DNA of 64,000 nucleotides from Dipteris shenzhenensis (Eukaryota > Polypodiophyta > Polypodiopsida > Gleicheniales): the NCBI GenBank assembly GCA_047967505.1, contig CM106538.1; one strand, given 5' to 3'. The notes under the pieces were generated by a model. The model did no database searches, was not told the origin of the DNA, and saw only the letters and a program-made list of their open reading frames with translations. Positions within the stretch are counted from its first letter, which is position 1; each line of letters starts with the position of its first letter. Made by a program: the position numbers and the translations under genes. Of this stretch, positions 47,649-61,118 are shown in pieces.

Positions 47649-47960
47649 GCTTTGAAACCAGAGTATTGGCTGGGAGAGAGAGAGGGAGTGAGACCACCAA
47701 GTTTGTGTGGGTTGGCACTTATTTGGCTAGGGGTTATTTGGGCCAACTAAAAGGGATGTAGTGGAGGACATTTATTAAATAAGTCCAAAACCTTATTTTT
47801 GGCATGCCCTTGCAGGGTAGCCTTAGTAATGGTTCTACTTTGGCAAAGCTAAAATAGGGGAGTTTTTAAATATCATAAATTCTAGATTTTTCTCATTGGC
47901 CTTTGTTATAGCTGTCAGCCCAATAAATGGGGCAATTATGCACAACTAGCTATATTGGGT

Positions 47961-47964
47961 CTCT

Positions 47965-48027
<63 letters not shown>

Positions 48028-48170
48028 AGCTTCCCTCACTCCACCACTCATCCGTAGCCCACCCACCCTTCGTCTCCCCATTCTCTCTCTTAGCTTCCCT
48101 CACTCCACCACTAATCTCTCTCTTTCTCTCTCTCTTAGCTTCCCTCACTCCACCACTCGTCCCTAGCCCC
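47961..48170. repeat. (CT)n(AC)n microsatellite followed by a 21-bp minisatellite
   Basis: (CT)n from 47961, then (AC)n to about 48025. After this, AGCTTCCCTCACTCCACCACT occurs three times, near 48027, 48092 and 48138, separated by CT-rich spacers of varying length. The plus-strand frames across it are repeat artefacts. Confidence 0.9.
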
Positions 48171-48540
48171 CGCCTTTCCCTCCCCATTTATTTTGGGTAG
48201 GCCTATTGAATGACATGTGTCATTCATCTTTTTTCACTTGTTTGATATATCATTGATGTGCATCTATTTGTTTCGTTGTTTCTGCCAGTTGAATACTTGT
48301 GCTACAGGTGCACTTATTCCAGCCATCAATAATCTTTCACCTTAGTGAGGGTGAGATGACAGATGAGCATGTGCATGTCAGCAATGATAAGGAGAACTTG
48401 CTCAACAAGAGCAAATGGCTGGCGGACTCATGCTATAGAAAGGGCTTTGGTTTTGTAAAGGTTAAATTTATGGATGCTTTATTAGCGATAGTTCACAAAC
48501 AACTGTGGCTGAGTCATCCCTTCAGCTCCCTAGTGCTAAC

Positions 48541-48732
48541 AGAAACTCAGAAGGAACGCCTTGAAGTATGTGTGGGTTTGTGGATATGTATGTATGAGAA
48601 CATATGTTTATACTATGGTCTACACTCACTGTTGGGCATGATGATGTCACTATGGGATATCATAGTAGCTAGTCCTTGCTATGCATGATGGAGTATATCA
48701 ACCCTTTGAGAGATTGCCATGAGATTGAAACT
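48541..48732. repeat. Dispersed duplicate, copy 1
   Basis: About 190 bp that recurs at 50527-50737 with diverged sequence. Shared blocks include TATACTATGGTCTACAC, CATAGTAGCTAGTCCTTGCT and CATGAGATTGAAA. Copy 1 overlaps the end of the 48299-48688 frame. Confidence 0.8.
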
Positions 48733-50526
48733 TAGTTGAAGTTGGTCAACGAGTGTTTGGAACATCTCTATGCACTAAGAATGGAATACCATGGCCTTGG
48801 TAGGGGCCTAAGTTTCTCGTTTAGCTAACCTATGAAGGATTTGATGTCTGAATGATTCACTTGTATGCATACTACTGAGATATTAACACATGTTTTGGAG
48901 ATTTTTATGGCCATAGCAGGTCTCCAAAACACGTCAAGACGACCTAGACTAGTTATCCATGGTCCAAAACTAACCAATTGTCAAGTGGTGTACACACGAT
49001 GCAAGATGAGTTTCAGTAACACAAACATGTCTTAGAATGTCTACAGGTTCTAAATGCTCGTCACACTAGAAATCTTGGAAGGGTATTAATGCTAATGTCG
49101 AATTCTCGCGATAGGGGTGACTCAAGAGACACTGACAATGCTTGCCAAGGCACAATAAGCAATTGGGGCTATCATCATATTCCAATGAGCCTAAATGGGC
49201 TTGTTTTAATTCAAAAGATATGTACTATTAAAAGTACTCGAAGGGGGTTAAAAGAGACTTTAAAATCACAAGTTTGATCAAAGCCCTTGATGTGACATGT
49301 ACACTCAATCATCAGCTTGTTTTTGGATCTCCAAGCCTCCACTCTTGGAAGCTGCATCTCTCTCTCTCTCTCTCTCCCCCCCAGGCGCCCCCCCCAAAAA
49401 AACCAAGCTCCCATGTATTCTACTCCTACTCTTGCTTGAGGCTATTGTCTTTGTCCTACAATTTTCCTACTCCACGACAAGCAGCCTCTGCTGTGATTTC
49501 CCTCGTGTACCCTCCCAATCGAAAGGGATTCTTACTGGGTTGCCAAGGTAATATACCACAAGCCACTCCCAATAGGGAGCACTATCTTTTTCAGGACAAA
49601 ACATGCTTTTGCCTTATGCGTTTACACATCTCTGACTGGCTCAGCTAGTGGGCTATGCATATGCAAGAAGAGTAATAGAGGAAGCCAATGGCAGGAGTCT
49701 GAGAGGGAGTTGGCACAATAAGAGGGTAAGAGAAGCAATCACTATCTCAGCAAGATGTTGTCGTGGAGTTAGAAAATTGCATATAAGAGGGAAGAATAGT
49801 CTTGGCCAAGCAGTAGTAGAGTAGAATACAGGGGCAGCTTGGTGGGGAGAGAGAGAGCTTCCAATAGTGAAGGCAGCACTTGCAACCTCCTTTTGTACTT
49901 CATGTCGCTTTGATCAAACCCCAAGATCCACTCCTGACTCTAAAGTTTCCTTTTTAGTACTTTGGGGAAAAAGAAGTGTTCTATTAGTATGTCAGAAACT
50001 CCTTGAGCAAAGCTCTAGAGAAGATCACATCATGTAGAGCAAAGCTCTAGAGAAGATTACATCACGCAAGGCATGAGAAAACTAACACCATAGTAACAGA
50101 GCTAGAAAAAAACCAAAGTCGAGGCTCAAAGTGCCACCTCAACCTTGTGGACTCCGAGAAGTATGTGGAGCCACAAAAACAGCCCTCTTGGTAGGGGCAG
50201 TGGTCCGGGAAGACCCTTGCATGCTCCCCCAAAAGGACACCAATGTATGTACCATGTTTGTCTAAATACTGGCCACATGGACCCCATCTAGATCTCCAAA
50301 TTGCGGCCTGCTGGTATTGCAATAATTCTTTCTATCTTAAATGGTGGGTTGCCCTATCAGCTAGATTTAGATGCTTGTTTGGGAGAGACTAAAATGAAAT
50401 TGTTTAGACTTCACAAGCAGTTGTAGCTTGAATGAAGAGATTTGGACTGCTTTTTGATTAGCCTTCTCCTTTAGTGGTAGCCTTCATCATGGATGAGTTT
50501 TCCCTTCACCTTCGGAGTGCCGACAG

Positions 50527-50737
50527 AAACTCAGTACAAAGACTTTTTATAAATAGATGCTCAAGTATGTGTGGGTGTGTGGATTTGTATGTGTGAGAGC
50601 ATATTTTTATACTATGGTCTACACCCACTATTGGGCGTTGAGGATGTCAGTGGGGATGTCATAGTAGCTAGTCCTTGCTATGCGTGATGGAGTTTATGGT
50701 TTTCAATCTTATGAGTGACTATCATGAGATTGAAATT
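50527..50737. repeat. Dispersed duplicate, copy 2
   Basis: Second copy of the 48541-48732 sequence in the same orientation, about 2 kb away. Confidence 0.8.
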
Positions 50738-52677
50738 GCACTATGTTGTGTTTTTAGAGGATGAATTTGGGAATGTTCCTGGATTCATCTAGGTACATGC
50801 TGAAATGCTTGTCTTTCTAGACTCTTAGTACCTTTTAATACACATATCTTTTGAATTAGAATTTGCCCATCTAGGTCAGTGCATAAGTATAGTTTCATGT
50901 GTTGAAGATGGTGATAGCCTCAATTGCTAATCGTGTGCCTTGGCAAGCAGTGCGACTCTCCCTAATCGCGAAATCCAACATTAAAAGTAATACCCATCTT
51001 ACATTTCTTGTTGGTGTGTCCAACAATTTAGAATCCGTAGACCTCTTAGGACATTATGTCATTTTCTTGCATATTGTGGGTGCGTCCACCTCTCTTAACC
51101 TATGGTTAATTTATGTGGGTCTTGCCAAAGTGCTCCGAGGACTTGCCATGGCCATCAAAATCTCCAAAACACCTCTTAATATCTCATTTTATGCATATAA
51201 CCATATCATTAGGCATTTTCAATCCTTTAGAGGTTATCCAATCGAGCAATTTTGGCCTCAAATCTTGGGCTATGGTGAAGGTCCAAAACAACCATGGGTT
51301 TCCATTCGTAATGTGTACAGGTATTCCAAACACTTATTAATGATGGTCCAAGGTCTTGTTTACAAACTTAAACCACGTTGACAAAGTTGACCAAAGCATC
51401 CAAGGTGATTTTCATTATCCCAAAGAGGTTACAAAGCTTTGTTGATGCATTTTACAAATCTTCTTACCATTTACATAACTGTCTTTCTATCATTTGTAAT
51501 AGCTCCCTCTCCCTTTGAAGCAATTGACTTCAATTGAAAAGCTTCAATATACTTGAGGATATTCTTTCAGTATCTACGAGGCATTAGTGGTGTGATAATT
51601 TTTGAATTTCAGCAAGTACTTGCAATTTTGTGTTTGTGTAGATTTCCTAATGATAAGCAATTTGTTCAGGTTATAATACTTTAGCTCCATCAACTACCTT
51701 GAGTGGAAGGCAAGGTAAGTAGTTATGCTAGCTCATTGATGGGCTTACGTACTTAAAAGCACCAAAGAACCTATTCATGAACTTGATTTTGACGAACTTG
51801 TTGGTACCCTTGCTGTTTCTCTGTAAGCATTGCATCAAGATGAAAATAAACATTTGATGATAATTACGATTTGATTTTCTTTTTTATGTCTAAATCAGGA
51901 GCTTCTGTGACCTGTTGTTGTCGAGATAATCCGAGATTTGATTGTCATTCTATTCATTGAATATAATGTGTCTGCTTATCTCATTTGTATTATGTCTCTC
52001 TCTTTGCTTTTGCATCTTCTATGACAACATTGAAAACCTTGTGAAAAAGGCTTTTTAGTAATTCTCCCAACATGGCGAGCAATTTTTCACAAATGATTAG
52101 CTTAAGTTGGGCTAACAAGGTTAATCCAATGCAAGGGAGTGCATGCATGTAGACGATCATGGGATTATCGTTTGTAAAATCTCAAATCATCACTCAATCT
52201 CATATGCCTCTTCCTCTCTTGTGAAAACTTCTTTTTTTTTTCTAGTTTGGCACGATGGCAAGTAAATTTCCACAACTCGTTGGCCTAAAGTGGGCTAAGG
52301 GAGTCATATCATCACACAGATGTGCACACATAAATGATGATGTGATAATAGTTTCTCCAAGCCCACACGACCATAAGATCTCATCTTTCTTATGGGATAT
52401 TCCTTTTTGGTCATCCTTGCACCATGAAAGCAATTTCAGAGCCATGTTAAACACATCTTCATGCCAACCTATATGTTGACCATGTGCCATCCTTACTGCC
52501 GCTTGTCTTATATTCAATGAAGTACTATGGATAAAGAGCCATCTATTTCATTCTCATTTCCAAATGGGGCTCCATCCTTGTGGGCTAATAGGTTCCAAAT
52601 CGAATCTTTTGCACAAGTGTGTACACAACTACGATAGCGACTGAACAATGACTGTATAGTCTTTTTGTTATTAGCAA

Positions 52678-53374
52678 GGCTGTAGTGGAGCAGCTAATAC
52701 AAAAGGCAGTTTAGGCGTTGAGAAGGACCCAATCGATAAGTCATATCAAATTCATGGGGTGAATAGCTAAAAAGAAGTGCAACATATTTCTTGGTGGAAA
52801 TTCTTCAAACTCCACAGTCGTGTCCTCTTTTGCAACAAGGGGACAACTCAATGGAAGTTATACATAGTTCATATGGTTTTATAGTAGGGATTTATTCTAA
52901 CCTCATCTAGGAGATGCTAATAAGCAAAAAAATGTAAGATGGGAAATATTAGACTTGTTTTTAGTGGACCTCTTCTAACGTCATGTTGTGTAGTATGGTT
53001 GTTCATGGCCTTATATTCAACAATCAATAGGGCCAAGTACATGGTGAATGTAGTCAAGCTAAGACTATAGGTCTACCCAAGTAGCATAGCCTTCCAAGGG
53101 AAGCTATACAATACATAGATAGTGACTCACCAGATTGTATGGTGGTTTTTAAAATTTGAAAGGCTAGAGTAGACCACTTGATACACAAGGTAGTTTGGGC
53201 TTTGAGGAGGACCTAGTCAAGACGTCATGTGAAATGCATTGGGTGAATAGATGGATAGAAGTGGAACATATCCCTAATGGGAAGTCTTCAAACCCCACCG
53301 TTGTGTCTTCCTATGTGAAAAGGGTGCAACCTAATGGAACCTGTGCATAGTTCATGTGGCTCTATAATAGGGAT
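52678..53374. repeat. Direct duplication of about 210 bp
   Basis: 52678-52890 and 53160-53374 share order and many blocks (ATACA-AAGG-AGTTT-GGC-TTGAG, GGGTGAATAG, TAGTTCAT-TGG-T-TATA-TAGGGAT). They lie upstream of the copia gag remnant and could be decayed LTRs, but they lack clear TG...CA ends. Confidence 0.65.
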
Positions 53375-53749
53375 GTGACACACTTAGAATCCATAAGAAT
53401 CCATATCAAAATATTAGCCCCACCTCCATGCCTATTTTCCATACCAAACAAGTGGGCGATTGTAGGAGGGACTAACATGATCACATAGTTGGAGGCAAAC
53501 TTATTTATTTTTTGAGAGATCTGCATTGGATGCAAAGGTAGTTTTGGGGGGAGGAGGGGCATGCATCTTAGTACCCAAGGCACATGAGGAGGACATTTGT
53601 ATGCCCTCAAATGCTAAGAATTTAGAGCCAAGAACTTTATAGTCGGCATGAAGTTGTGGAATCTTGCATCATGTATTAAGTAGTACATGATGAGGAAGCT
53701 ACTGAAGGGGAGTGCATGATGAGGGTAATTCCAAGGCATTAGATATCCT

Positions 53750-55250
53750 GCCACTTGGAACTGTAAAGATACTTGGCAAGAAGATATGATGGAGTCTCAT
53801 CTCACAGACTAACTAGTATTAGATGAGAAAGCTATTGAAAGGGTAGCATATTATGAGGATAATGCCAAGGAACTAGACATCGTCATGGCATGCTTAAAAG
53901 ACACTAACTTTGCATAGATTATGAACCTTACTTTTGCAAAAGACATTTGAGAAAAAACTAGCACAATTTATGAATGGAAGCCACTGGTGAATAGGTTGAA
54001 TGGAACTCCAATTGGACAACATGAGAATGGAGGAAGAAGGTCAATCTATCAAGGATCAATTCACACAAAATGTGTATTCTTGGAGACAAAATCATAGAGA
54101 TTGGCTCAACAATAGAATATGCAAATATAGTAGAGAATTTTCTCAAAAGTCTAACCTAATTATTTAAAAACATCAAGGTTGTAATGATTGCCAAAGAAAA
54201 AGAAGAAGCACTTCCTACACCTTTGCTCCAAGTAAAAGGTAGAAGAAATAAACTATTGGAAGCAATATCAAAAAACTTAATGTCTAAGAAAGAGTAATGT
54301 ACTTGGAATCTTAATGTCTAAGACAAAAAGCAAGAGTAGGCAATTCACAGTTCATGTAATCAAGGGACAAATCACGAAGAATATTGCCATCACTGTAAAG
54401 CAAGCAAAGGAAGACAACCAACTAAACAACAATCATAATCATTGTCATACATAAAAAGTTACCGCCCTAACTGTGAAAAAGTTCATATTGCAAGAGATTA
54501 CAAATCAAATCCAAAAGGCAACTAGGGAAAAAGGGATAGTATACACATGTAGTAGAGGCAATGGACAATAGTCCAACTCAAGGTGGCACTTCAAGTATTC
54601 TAGTAGTGACCATTGGTAGCAATCACACTCAAAATAAGTTGGAGGAGGAAATAACTCATGGACAAGAGTTATAACCTCATTTGTTCCAAAAAGCGTTATG
54701 GTAGTTGAAGATGCCAATTTTGACAAAAAGCATTGTAATTGGGCTTAGTTACTAGATAGATACAAACATTGGTACAGAGATTCAATAGCATCTATGTACA
54801 TGAGCTTTAGAAAGATTGGTTCAAAACAATCAAGCTGTTGGATAAAGTATTGAAGTAATCTTTGTGGCATCAAAGGCTTGGACACCACTCATTATAGTTC
54901 ATGAATGAAAAGAATCTAGAATGTGGTTTACCAACGATTTTTTAATAATGCAAAATATGTGAAGGATGTGGCAAGTAGCACATGGAAAACATTTCTTACT
55001 AGTGAATCAAGGCATGTGCTCCAATCAAGCTGGTTTATACAAATATTGTAGGATACATGACAGACACACCATTGGGAGGAACCAATATTTTATGACTTTC
55101 ATTAATGATTACATCAAAAGAATCTTTATCTACTCTATGTGTTGACGGTCTTTTTCTCACATTGAGGTTTGAATGATAACTCCATATCTCTTGCAATCCT
55201 ATGGTTGCTCTACCATGTTTCCTATGTTGCTTGAGATGCAAAAATAGACA
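53750..55250 (+). pseudogene. Degenerate Ty1/copia gag to pre-integrase region
   Basis: Around 53770-54290 frames read as copia gag (UBN2-like): LDEKAIERVAYYEDNAKELD, then LGDKIIEIGSTIEYANIVEN and FLKSLT. Near 54860-55140 comes the pre-integrase and start of integrase: LWHQRLGHH, CKICEGCGK, then CAPIKLVYTNIVGYM...GGTN. The order gag, knuckle-like Cys region and pre-integrase is right for copia on the plus strand. Stops and frameshifts are frequent, and RT and RNase H are absent. It is a dead fragment. Confidence 0.75.
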
Positions 55251-55945
55251 TCACTAGTCAAACATTAACAATCAAGGTTTGTGCTACATGGGCAAACCGT
55301 ATGTCGGATGGTGAGAAGACACTCGAGTGGATACAAGATATGTGCAGAATGAAAGAAATAACCTAACAACTCTCCACACTTATATTAATCAAGAATTCTG
55401 CATTACAAATGGCTCATAGCCGCAGGTCAGTACTTGGACACTATGCTGACTCTCACTCCTGCTCGGCTTGAGGCTCAAGACTCTATGAAACCCACAACTT
55501 GACTCAATCCTTCTAGCCTATGCACAGCCAACACAACTAGAACTTGCATGGGAAAGATGACGTTACAATTTGCATTTAATTCCTATATACTAGGCCTTGG
55601 ACTCACACTCAAGCAATTGATCCATGCCACCGTCTAAACTCGTTCCTTCAAACTTGTTGAAATGCTATCTTTGATTGGTTTGTTGATGCTCTTGGCCTTT
55701 CCATCTTTCTGGAAACTTGGAGGTACATCGCCCAACCATTGGTGTTGGCCAAACCTATTTGAACTCATCCACGTGATCTCGATCCAAGATGGCATAACTT
55801 GAGACATTGTGACTTGAACCAATCATCGTATTAAGCTAAGCAAGAGTTAATATTCACCTCGTCTTTGCTTATGCTATGTCTTCACAACTCTCTGAGCACT
55901 CGCTGCAATCGTTGCTCAAAGATTGGAGGTCCACTAGTAGTAGAG
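55251..55945. other. Spacer, no gene seen
   Basis: No recognisable domain. It separates the copia remnant on the plus strand from the unclassified minus-strand coding remnant. Confidence 0.45.
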
Positions 55946-55947
55946 CA

Positions 55948-58640
55948 TCATCTTTGGGGCCCAAAACTAATCCTTCTTTGTTTAGGCAGAGGACCTTGGT
56001 GATGTTGAGTCACCGGATGTTGTCTAATCAAAGTTGGTGTAGATGACCTATGCAGTGCTTCCAGAATATTGAGTAGAGCATGTCCTAGAGCCCTAGGTTC
56101 TCTGGCCGAAGATGATGATGGAGTCCAGGGGTGAATGCCACTAATGTCAATGGGTGCTTCTCTAGATAGTTGCGCCATACACGGATCCATTCTCGTACAA
56201 CCGAGCTTAGCTCTTACCAAAACCAACCTGAGTCCTCAAAGCGTGGCTGTCATAATGGCACACATTAGAGGCAAAATCCACCCATTTCTCAATCAAAGGC
56301 CTACATAACGTCAAAATGTGGTTATACGTAGTCAAATCCTCGGTGCAAACTAAGCCAACCAGTTGCTCAAAACAATGCAGTTGTTGAGTGAGATAGGTTA
56401 GAAGATTAGTGACTATTGGCCAAGGTGAGTTCATTAACTCATTTGATATCCTGCCCCGCTCAGTTGCAAAATCTTCTCTTTGTTTGGTATCTTTCTCTTT
56501 GACCTACTAAGTCAAAATGTTGGTTTCCCATACGTGCTCGAACACTTGCTTCGTAGAATTGTCATATTCATCCAAAAATCAAATGGCTCTTACAGGCCAA
56601 GAAAACCACTTGTTCGGGGCTGGTTTGTACAGAGAGCTTAGAGGAGTAAGTTTTGTAGAGAGTGACGTGGCAAATCATCATGATCACCTAAGTTGTGAAC
56701 ACTGAAAACTATGCGCTCTAGGGATGGCTGGTTGTCAAAATCATATGGCAGTGAGGTCTATGTACCTTTATCAAAATTGCAAACTCAAAAAGGTGACTGT
56801 ATCTCTAGGGGTTGGGACTCGAAATCCAAAAAGAGCAATTTGTGTTGTAGTATGGTCTTCGGTGTCAGCTCCCAATCCAACTGAAGTTTCTGCTCCCATT
56901 CTAATCGAATATTTTGCACCTGTCATAGGGATAGTCGTGCTGCGCTTGACTGGTCCATCTACTCTACCAACTAAGCTAGACCACCTAGTCCAGCTGCATC
57001 CTTGTTATCAATAGAATCTTTTTGTCTTGGAGGAATGCTTGGGCGGTCTAGAGGCATTTTTAGCTAGTGGTGGATCAGTGCCAGGGTTTGCTTCAAACTT
57101 GCCACCTACTCATGAAGGGCTACATTCTCTTGTCGACTCTATTGTATCTTGGCAGTGATGGTATCCAAGGATCAAAGTTGTTTGTTCTACTATTCCATCA
57201 ATTGGCATTGAGACTAGATCGTCTCTTGCATTATCCAAAGTGATCCTAGAGCCTCTTAATATTGGTGGGCCAAGGTCGTCGCTCGTCCTGGAGATCCTCC
57301 TTCAAGTTACTCAATTTTGCATCTGCCCTTCTCTCTTGTTCTTCCAAGTGCTCAACGAGCTCATAAAATAAGTCTTTGAGCTCCCTTGAGTGCCTGTTGG
57401 CTCCTACATTAGAACTTGAGGGGGCACCTGGTGATGCGCAGCATTGTTCTAGCTTCTTCTGATCTTATCTTCATCAATTATTGCCAATTGGCAGTAATTG
57501 TACCTTGGGATTCTTTATCTTCAATCGGAACAGGAAGTGGATTCCCTCGCTCAGGAGTACCTATCGAGGAGGAGGTAGCTGAGGGATTTTTTGTGCAACA
57601 TCTGGAGAATGGCATTTGGATTTTTGTTCCTCTACTAGGGCATCATCTTCCATCTGTAGTTTATTGACACTGAACCGAATCTGTCCAAATCTCGAATCTG
57701 TGTGCCCTGAGGGTTGGAGAATTGTGGAACAAGACTCTAAGTAGGGGGTACCTGTGCGATGACTCAATCACTTGGGCCTAATGACTTGATGTCCATCCCC
57801 TTGCCGCTATGATCGAACGTGGTTTTTATATCTTCACCTTTAATTGACTTTAAAGGGACAATTATAGAGCTAGTGCCTACCTCCATGTTTTGCGATACCG
57901 AGGCATCTTCTTGTACCCTCCTTCTCAGGTTCAGAAGAGAAATATTTGATATTTTAGCAACGGCTTGCTCTGTCTCAGTAGTAGTGTTTTTCTCTATTTC
58001 TATAGTGGGGTTTCTCTACTCCTCAAGGACGGTCTTCTTTGCCTCATTAACGATCTTCGTTTGCTCATTGACCAATTCTCTCTTGGTCTCCACAGTGACC
58101 TCTTTGTCTTCATCCTGTGATGGATTTGTCTTTGTGATTGATCCAAGGCTCTCCTTGCCACTTGCAAAATTTTCCTATGCATCCTTGATTTGAACCTCAA
58201 TGGCTTCTGCCTCTTTGTTTGGCTCCTTGGAGTTGACTGGAGGAGTCTGATCTCGGATGTTACCCTGCCGCGCTATCCACCAATGCTAGACACAATTCCA
58301 CCCACTCGTTCATGTGTCTCTATAATGGGCTGCTCCTTAATAGATTGAAATGGAGAAGGTTGACTTGCTCCCAATGGCATTGTAGCTAATCAATTTTTTT
58401 TGCTAAAAGCCACTTACCAAGATGCACTTGCCCGTTTTCGATGATGATGCAGCTTGTATCTCCATTGTTAGTCTAAAGAAGCTCCTCGGTGACCTCTTCA
58501 CTCCATAGGTCTTATCATGGGAGGTTTGCCATAGCCTAGAGGTCATTCCTCTTGAACATCTTCATAGTTATCTTCGGTTATTTGATCGGATGAGGGGCTA
58601 TAAGCTGCAGGGTGTCTAGAGGGAGTCAAGGCCATGTTGG
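55948..58640 (-). pseudogene. Unclassified decayed coding region, possibly gag-like
   Basis: On the minus strand a long stretch has protein-like composition across shifting frames. It starts near 58634 with MALTPSRHPAAYSPSSDQ. It continues with a Glu/Lys/Thr-rich segment (EVTVETKRELVNEQTKIVNE, about 58110-58050), then a coiled-coil-like ELKDLFYELVEHLEEQERR near 57380-57330. A more hydrophobic part follows with LTYLTQQLHCFEQLVGLVC (56434-56207). Stops break it repeatedly. I recognise no family; length, acidic-basic composition and surroundings suggest a retroelement gag or a long-dead gene. It could also be chance plus repeat. Confidence 0.35.
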
Positions 58641-60344
58641 AAGCACCAGAAGGAGTGACAATGAGAAGTAGGATGCAGTGAATGATGAAAGCATGTAGGC
58701 AAGAGTGGGGAGGCAAAGAGCTAAAGCAAATAGAAATTGCACTATGAGGTGAGATTACTGCAAAGCAAAGTACTTGTTTCTGCAGGTAGCAATGGCTTGT
58801 TGGAGATGTGCAACCGAATTTAGTGCTCCATGTGATGCCTCAATTAGAACAAACTTGTTGTCAATACCATGATTATCCTTAGTTAAAGTGAAATTATGAG
58901 ATTCTCCACCACGTGGCATAAGCACCTATGTACTACTCACTATCACTACATTCGCTATGGCAACTTGGTATGGCTTAACTCAGCTTCCATTAATCAACCT
59001 AGGAATTACTTCACCTTGCAAATTAGAAAATTGGGCTATACTGGTACTATGAATGTCAATCCGCCTAAATGGTCCATTCCATCCGAGTTTGAGATTAGTC
59101 TTGTAGTGGCCCTACCTTTTCATTATTTAGTAGTATCAACATTCCCTTCTTTAGGTTCTTTTGAACAATATGCCGATCACGCCAAGCTGTTCTCCTCCTC
59201 TATATCACCCATTGCGACCATGCAGCTCAATGTGCAGCTCATCCAAGTCAGCTAGTTGTTGCAATCATGTCTTAATTGTCTCAAGTTCACCTAGATGACG
59301 ATCAGCTCTGCAACCCGTAGACTCAAACTCAAACCATAATGTATTCAATTAAGATACTTCATGTTTCTTGCATATAATTGGTACCTATACTAACTAAGAA
59401 TACCCATACAAAAACTTTAAAAGAATAACGTTGAGATATGAGACATTCGTATTTTTAACTCAATTAGTCTCATATGGAGTCTTGTCCCTCAGACATTGTG
59501 ACATTGTAAACAAAGTCCCAAAAACATTTTTATTTGAGCACCATCTCCACAATGGAATGGTCCTATTCCACTACTACTCTATTTTGTTGTTTATGTAAGC
59601 TATAGCTAGATTGCATCAGATCTTGTGTTATATGCACCACTAATCAAGCATGTGGATTATGAGCTCGCTACTTCTATCACTTTTAAAGTTTGTTCTTCCA
59701 ATCTCACTTTACACCATGGCCCACCATTCCTTGAACTTTGTGAAAGGTTGTGAGTTCCAAGATAGTTTATGGAAATCTTCCTAATATAAGTACCCTCACT
59801 TTGCTATGGAACCATTCATTCAATCTTTTTAAAGGCTATGACTTCCTAAAAGCAATACATCACAATCTTCCTAGTGTACATGCAATGGAAATCATGACAA
59901 CATTGGCAATATTTGTGACGAGAAATTTTCTTGTGGTCTTTAACAAGGCCCTTTGAGTTGTCACCAGTGGTCCCACTAGTTACTTGGTAACAAAAGATAA
60001 AGAGAGTTCATTCATGCCCTTCAGTCTTGTTAAATTAATAGCAAAGAGTGACACCAATCAAGCCTATAATATGCACATTCTATTAATTAAAGAATAGAAT
60101 ACAAGATGGTATAACCCCATTAGGTAAACTATACTTAGCCTACAACCCCTCATGAATTGCACACTAAGGAGTAAAACTAAAAAATTGTCTGAGCCAAGAT
60201 TTATAAACTTGAAAAATTTATTGAAGTGGTTCTCCTTTATTCTACTCCCCCTCTCTTCTATTACAATTGGGTTTGGAGAATACCAACCTGTTCTCAAGGG
60301 CATGAGATTTTGTTTCTACCATAGATATCTGCAAACTTTCTCAT
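58641..60344. other. Intergenic DNA, no firm gene
   Basis: One plus-strand frame of 119 codons (58896-59255) matches nothing I recognise. The rest is AT-rich with short frames. Confidence 0.45.
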
Positions 60345-61040
60345 TTAGTATATATTAGGTATCCTTTTCCAAAATTTAGTCTCTCTAATTATGTGGTGGT
60401 GTAATTCAACATTCTTTATCCTGTATAAACTAGCTCCAAATTTTAGTCTCTCTTTAATTATGTGGCTTGGTCTCTTGGAAGGCCACATCCCTACTAACCA
60501 CCACCGCTTGCGACTCCTTGTACAACAAACATTAGAAGGCCACATCCCTACTAACCACCACCACTTGCGACTCCTTGTTGTACAAACGTTAGACTTTAGA
60601 CTCCTCACTATAGCAATGAAGAAGCACTTCTTGTTCCTTGGATCGAGCTTGGTCACAGTATCTTTGTGGCCATGCAACCTAGCATTAGAAACGAAAACTG
60701 GAGAGTGCCTTTTACTTGCAGCTGTCGATCGGCACTTGATTCCTTTCTTCTTGCAATAATTGTCAAATCCTGTTGAATTGAATTCTCTCCCTCTATCCAT
60801 TCTAAATGTCTTCAGTTTCTTCCCTGTCTTATGTTCCACCTCCACTTCCCATTCTTTGAATTTGTCAAAGGCCTGAGACTTTATGGACAAATAATATATC
60901 CATGTGACTCTAATGAAGTCATCAATGAAAGTAAGGAAGTATACTAACCCTGAGAAAGATCTCCTAGGCATGGGCCCATAAAGATCTGGGTAAACTAGCT
61001 CCAATGGCTCAGCATGGCCTCCGTCAGGAATGGCTTCCAT
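60345..61040 (-). pseudogene. Ty1/copia integrase fragment with internal deletion
   Basis: The frame 61118-60345 contains the integrase core: EPLELVYPDLYGPM (first catalytic Asp), YFLTFIDDFIRVTWIYYL and FRMDRGREFNSTGFDNYC (second catalytic Asp). The sequence then leaps to KLDPRNKKCFFIAI, a motif that normally lies about 100 residues further on. So the region with the catalytic glutamate is deleted. A tandem repeat of about 57 bp follows. The part above 61040 does not look like copia. Confidence 0.8.
60478..60592. repeat. Tandem repeat, unit about 57 bp, two copies
   Basis: GAAGGCCACATCCCTACTAA followed by CCACCACC-CTTGCGACTCCTTG occurs twice in succession inside the copia fragment, giving a repeated WWWLVGMWPS in the minus-strand frame. 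Confidence 0.9.
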
Positions 61041-61118
61041 GTTGCTTGACAGTCTTGGGCTGACCCAGGGTCTGGATGACCTGACTACAGGGTCTTTACC
61101 AGCGGACCAAGAGGCCAA

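Larger units (their letters stand above)
48171..53749. other. Intergenic DNA with dispersed duplications, no firm gene
   Basis: Two open frames stand out: 48299-48688 (129 codons) and 50899-51381 (160 codons, plus strand). I recognise neither, and the first partly lies in a sequence duplicated at 50527. Other content is a (CT)n run at 49358-49376, a 31-bp tandem repeat near 50003-50066 (GAGCAAAGCTCTAGAGAAGAT), a related pair at 52073 and 52254 (ATGGC-AG-AA-TTT...GGGCTAA), and the duplications listed separately. Confidence 0.4.

Noticed and set aside
47927-48200. Ser/Pro/His-rich plus-strand frames
   Set aside because: They are translations of the (CT)n(AC)n microsatellite and the 21-bp minisatellite.
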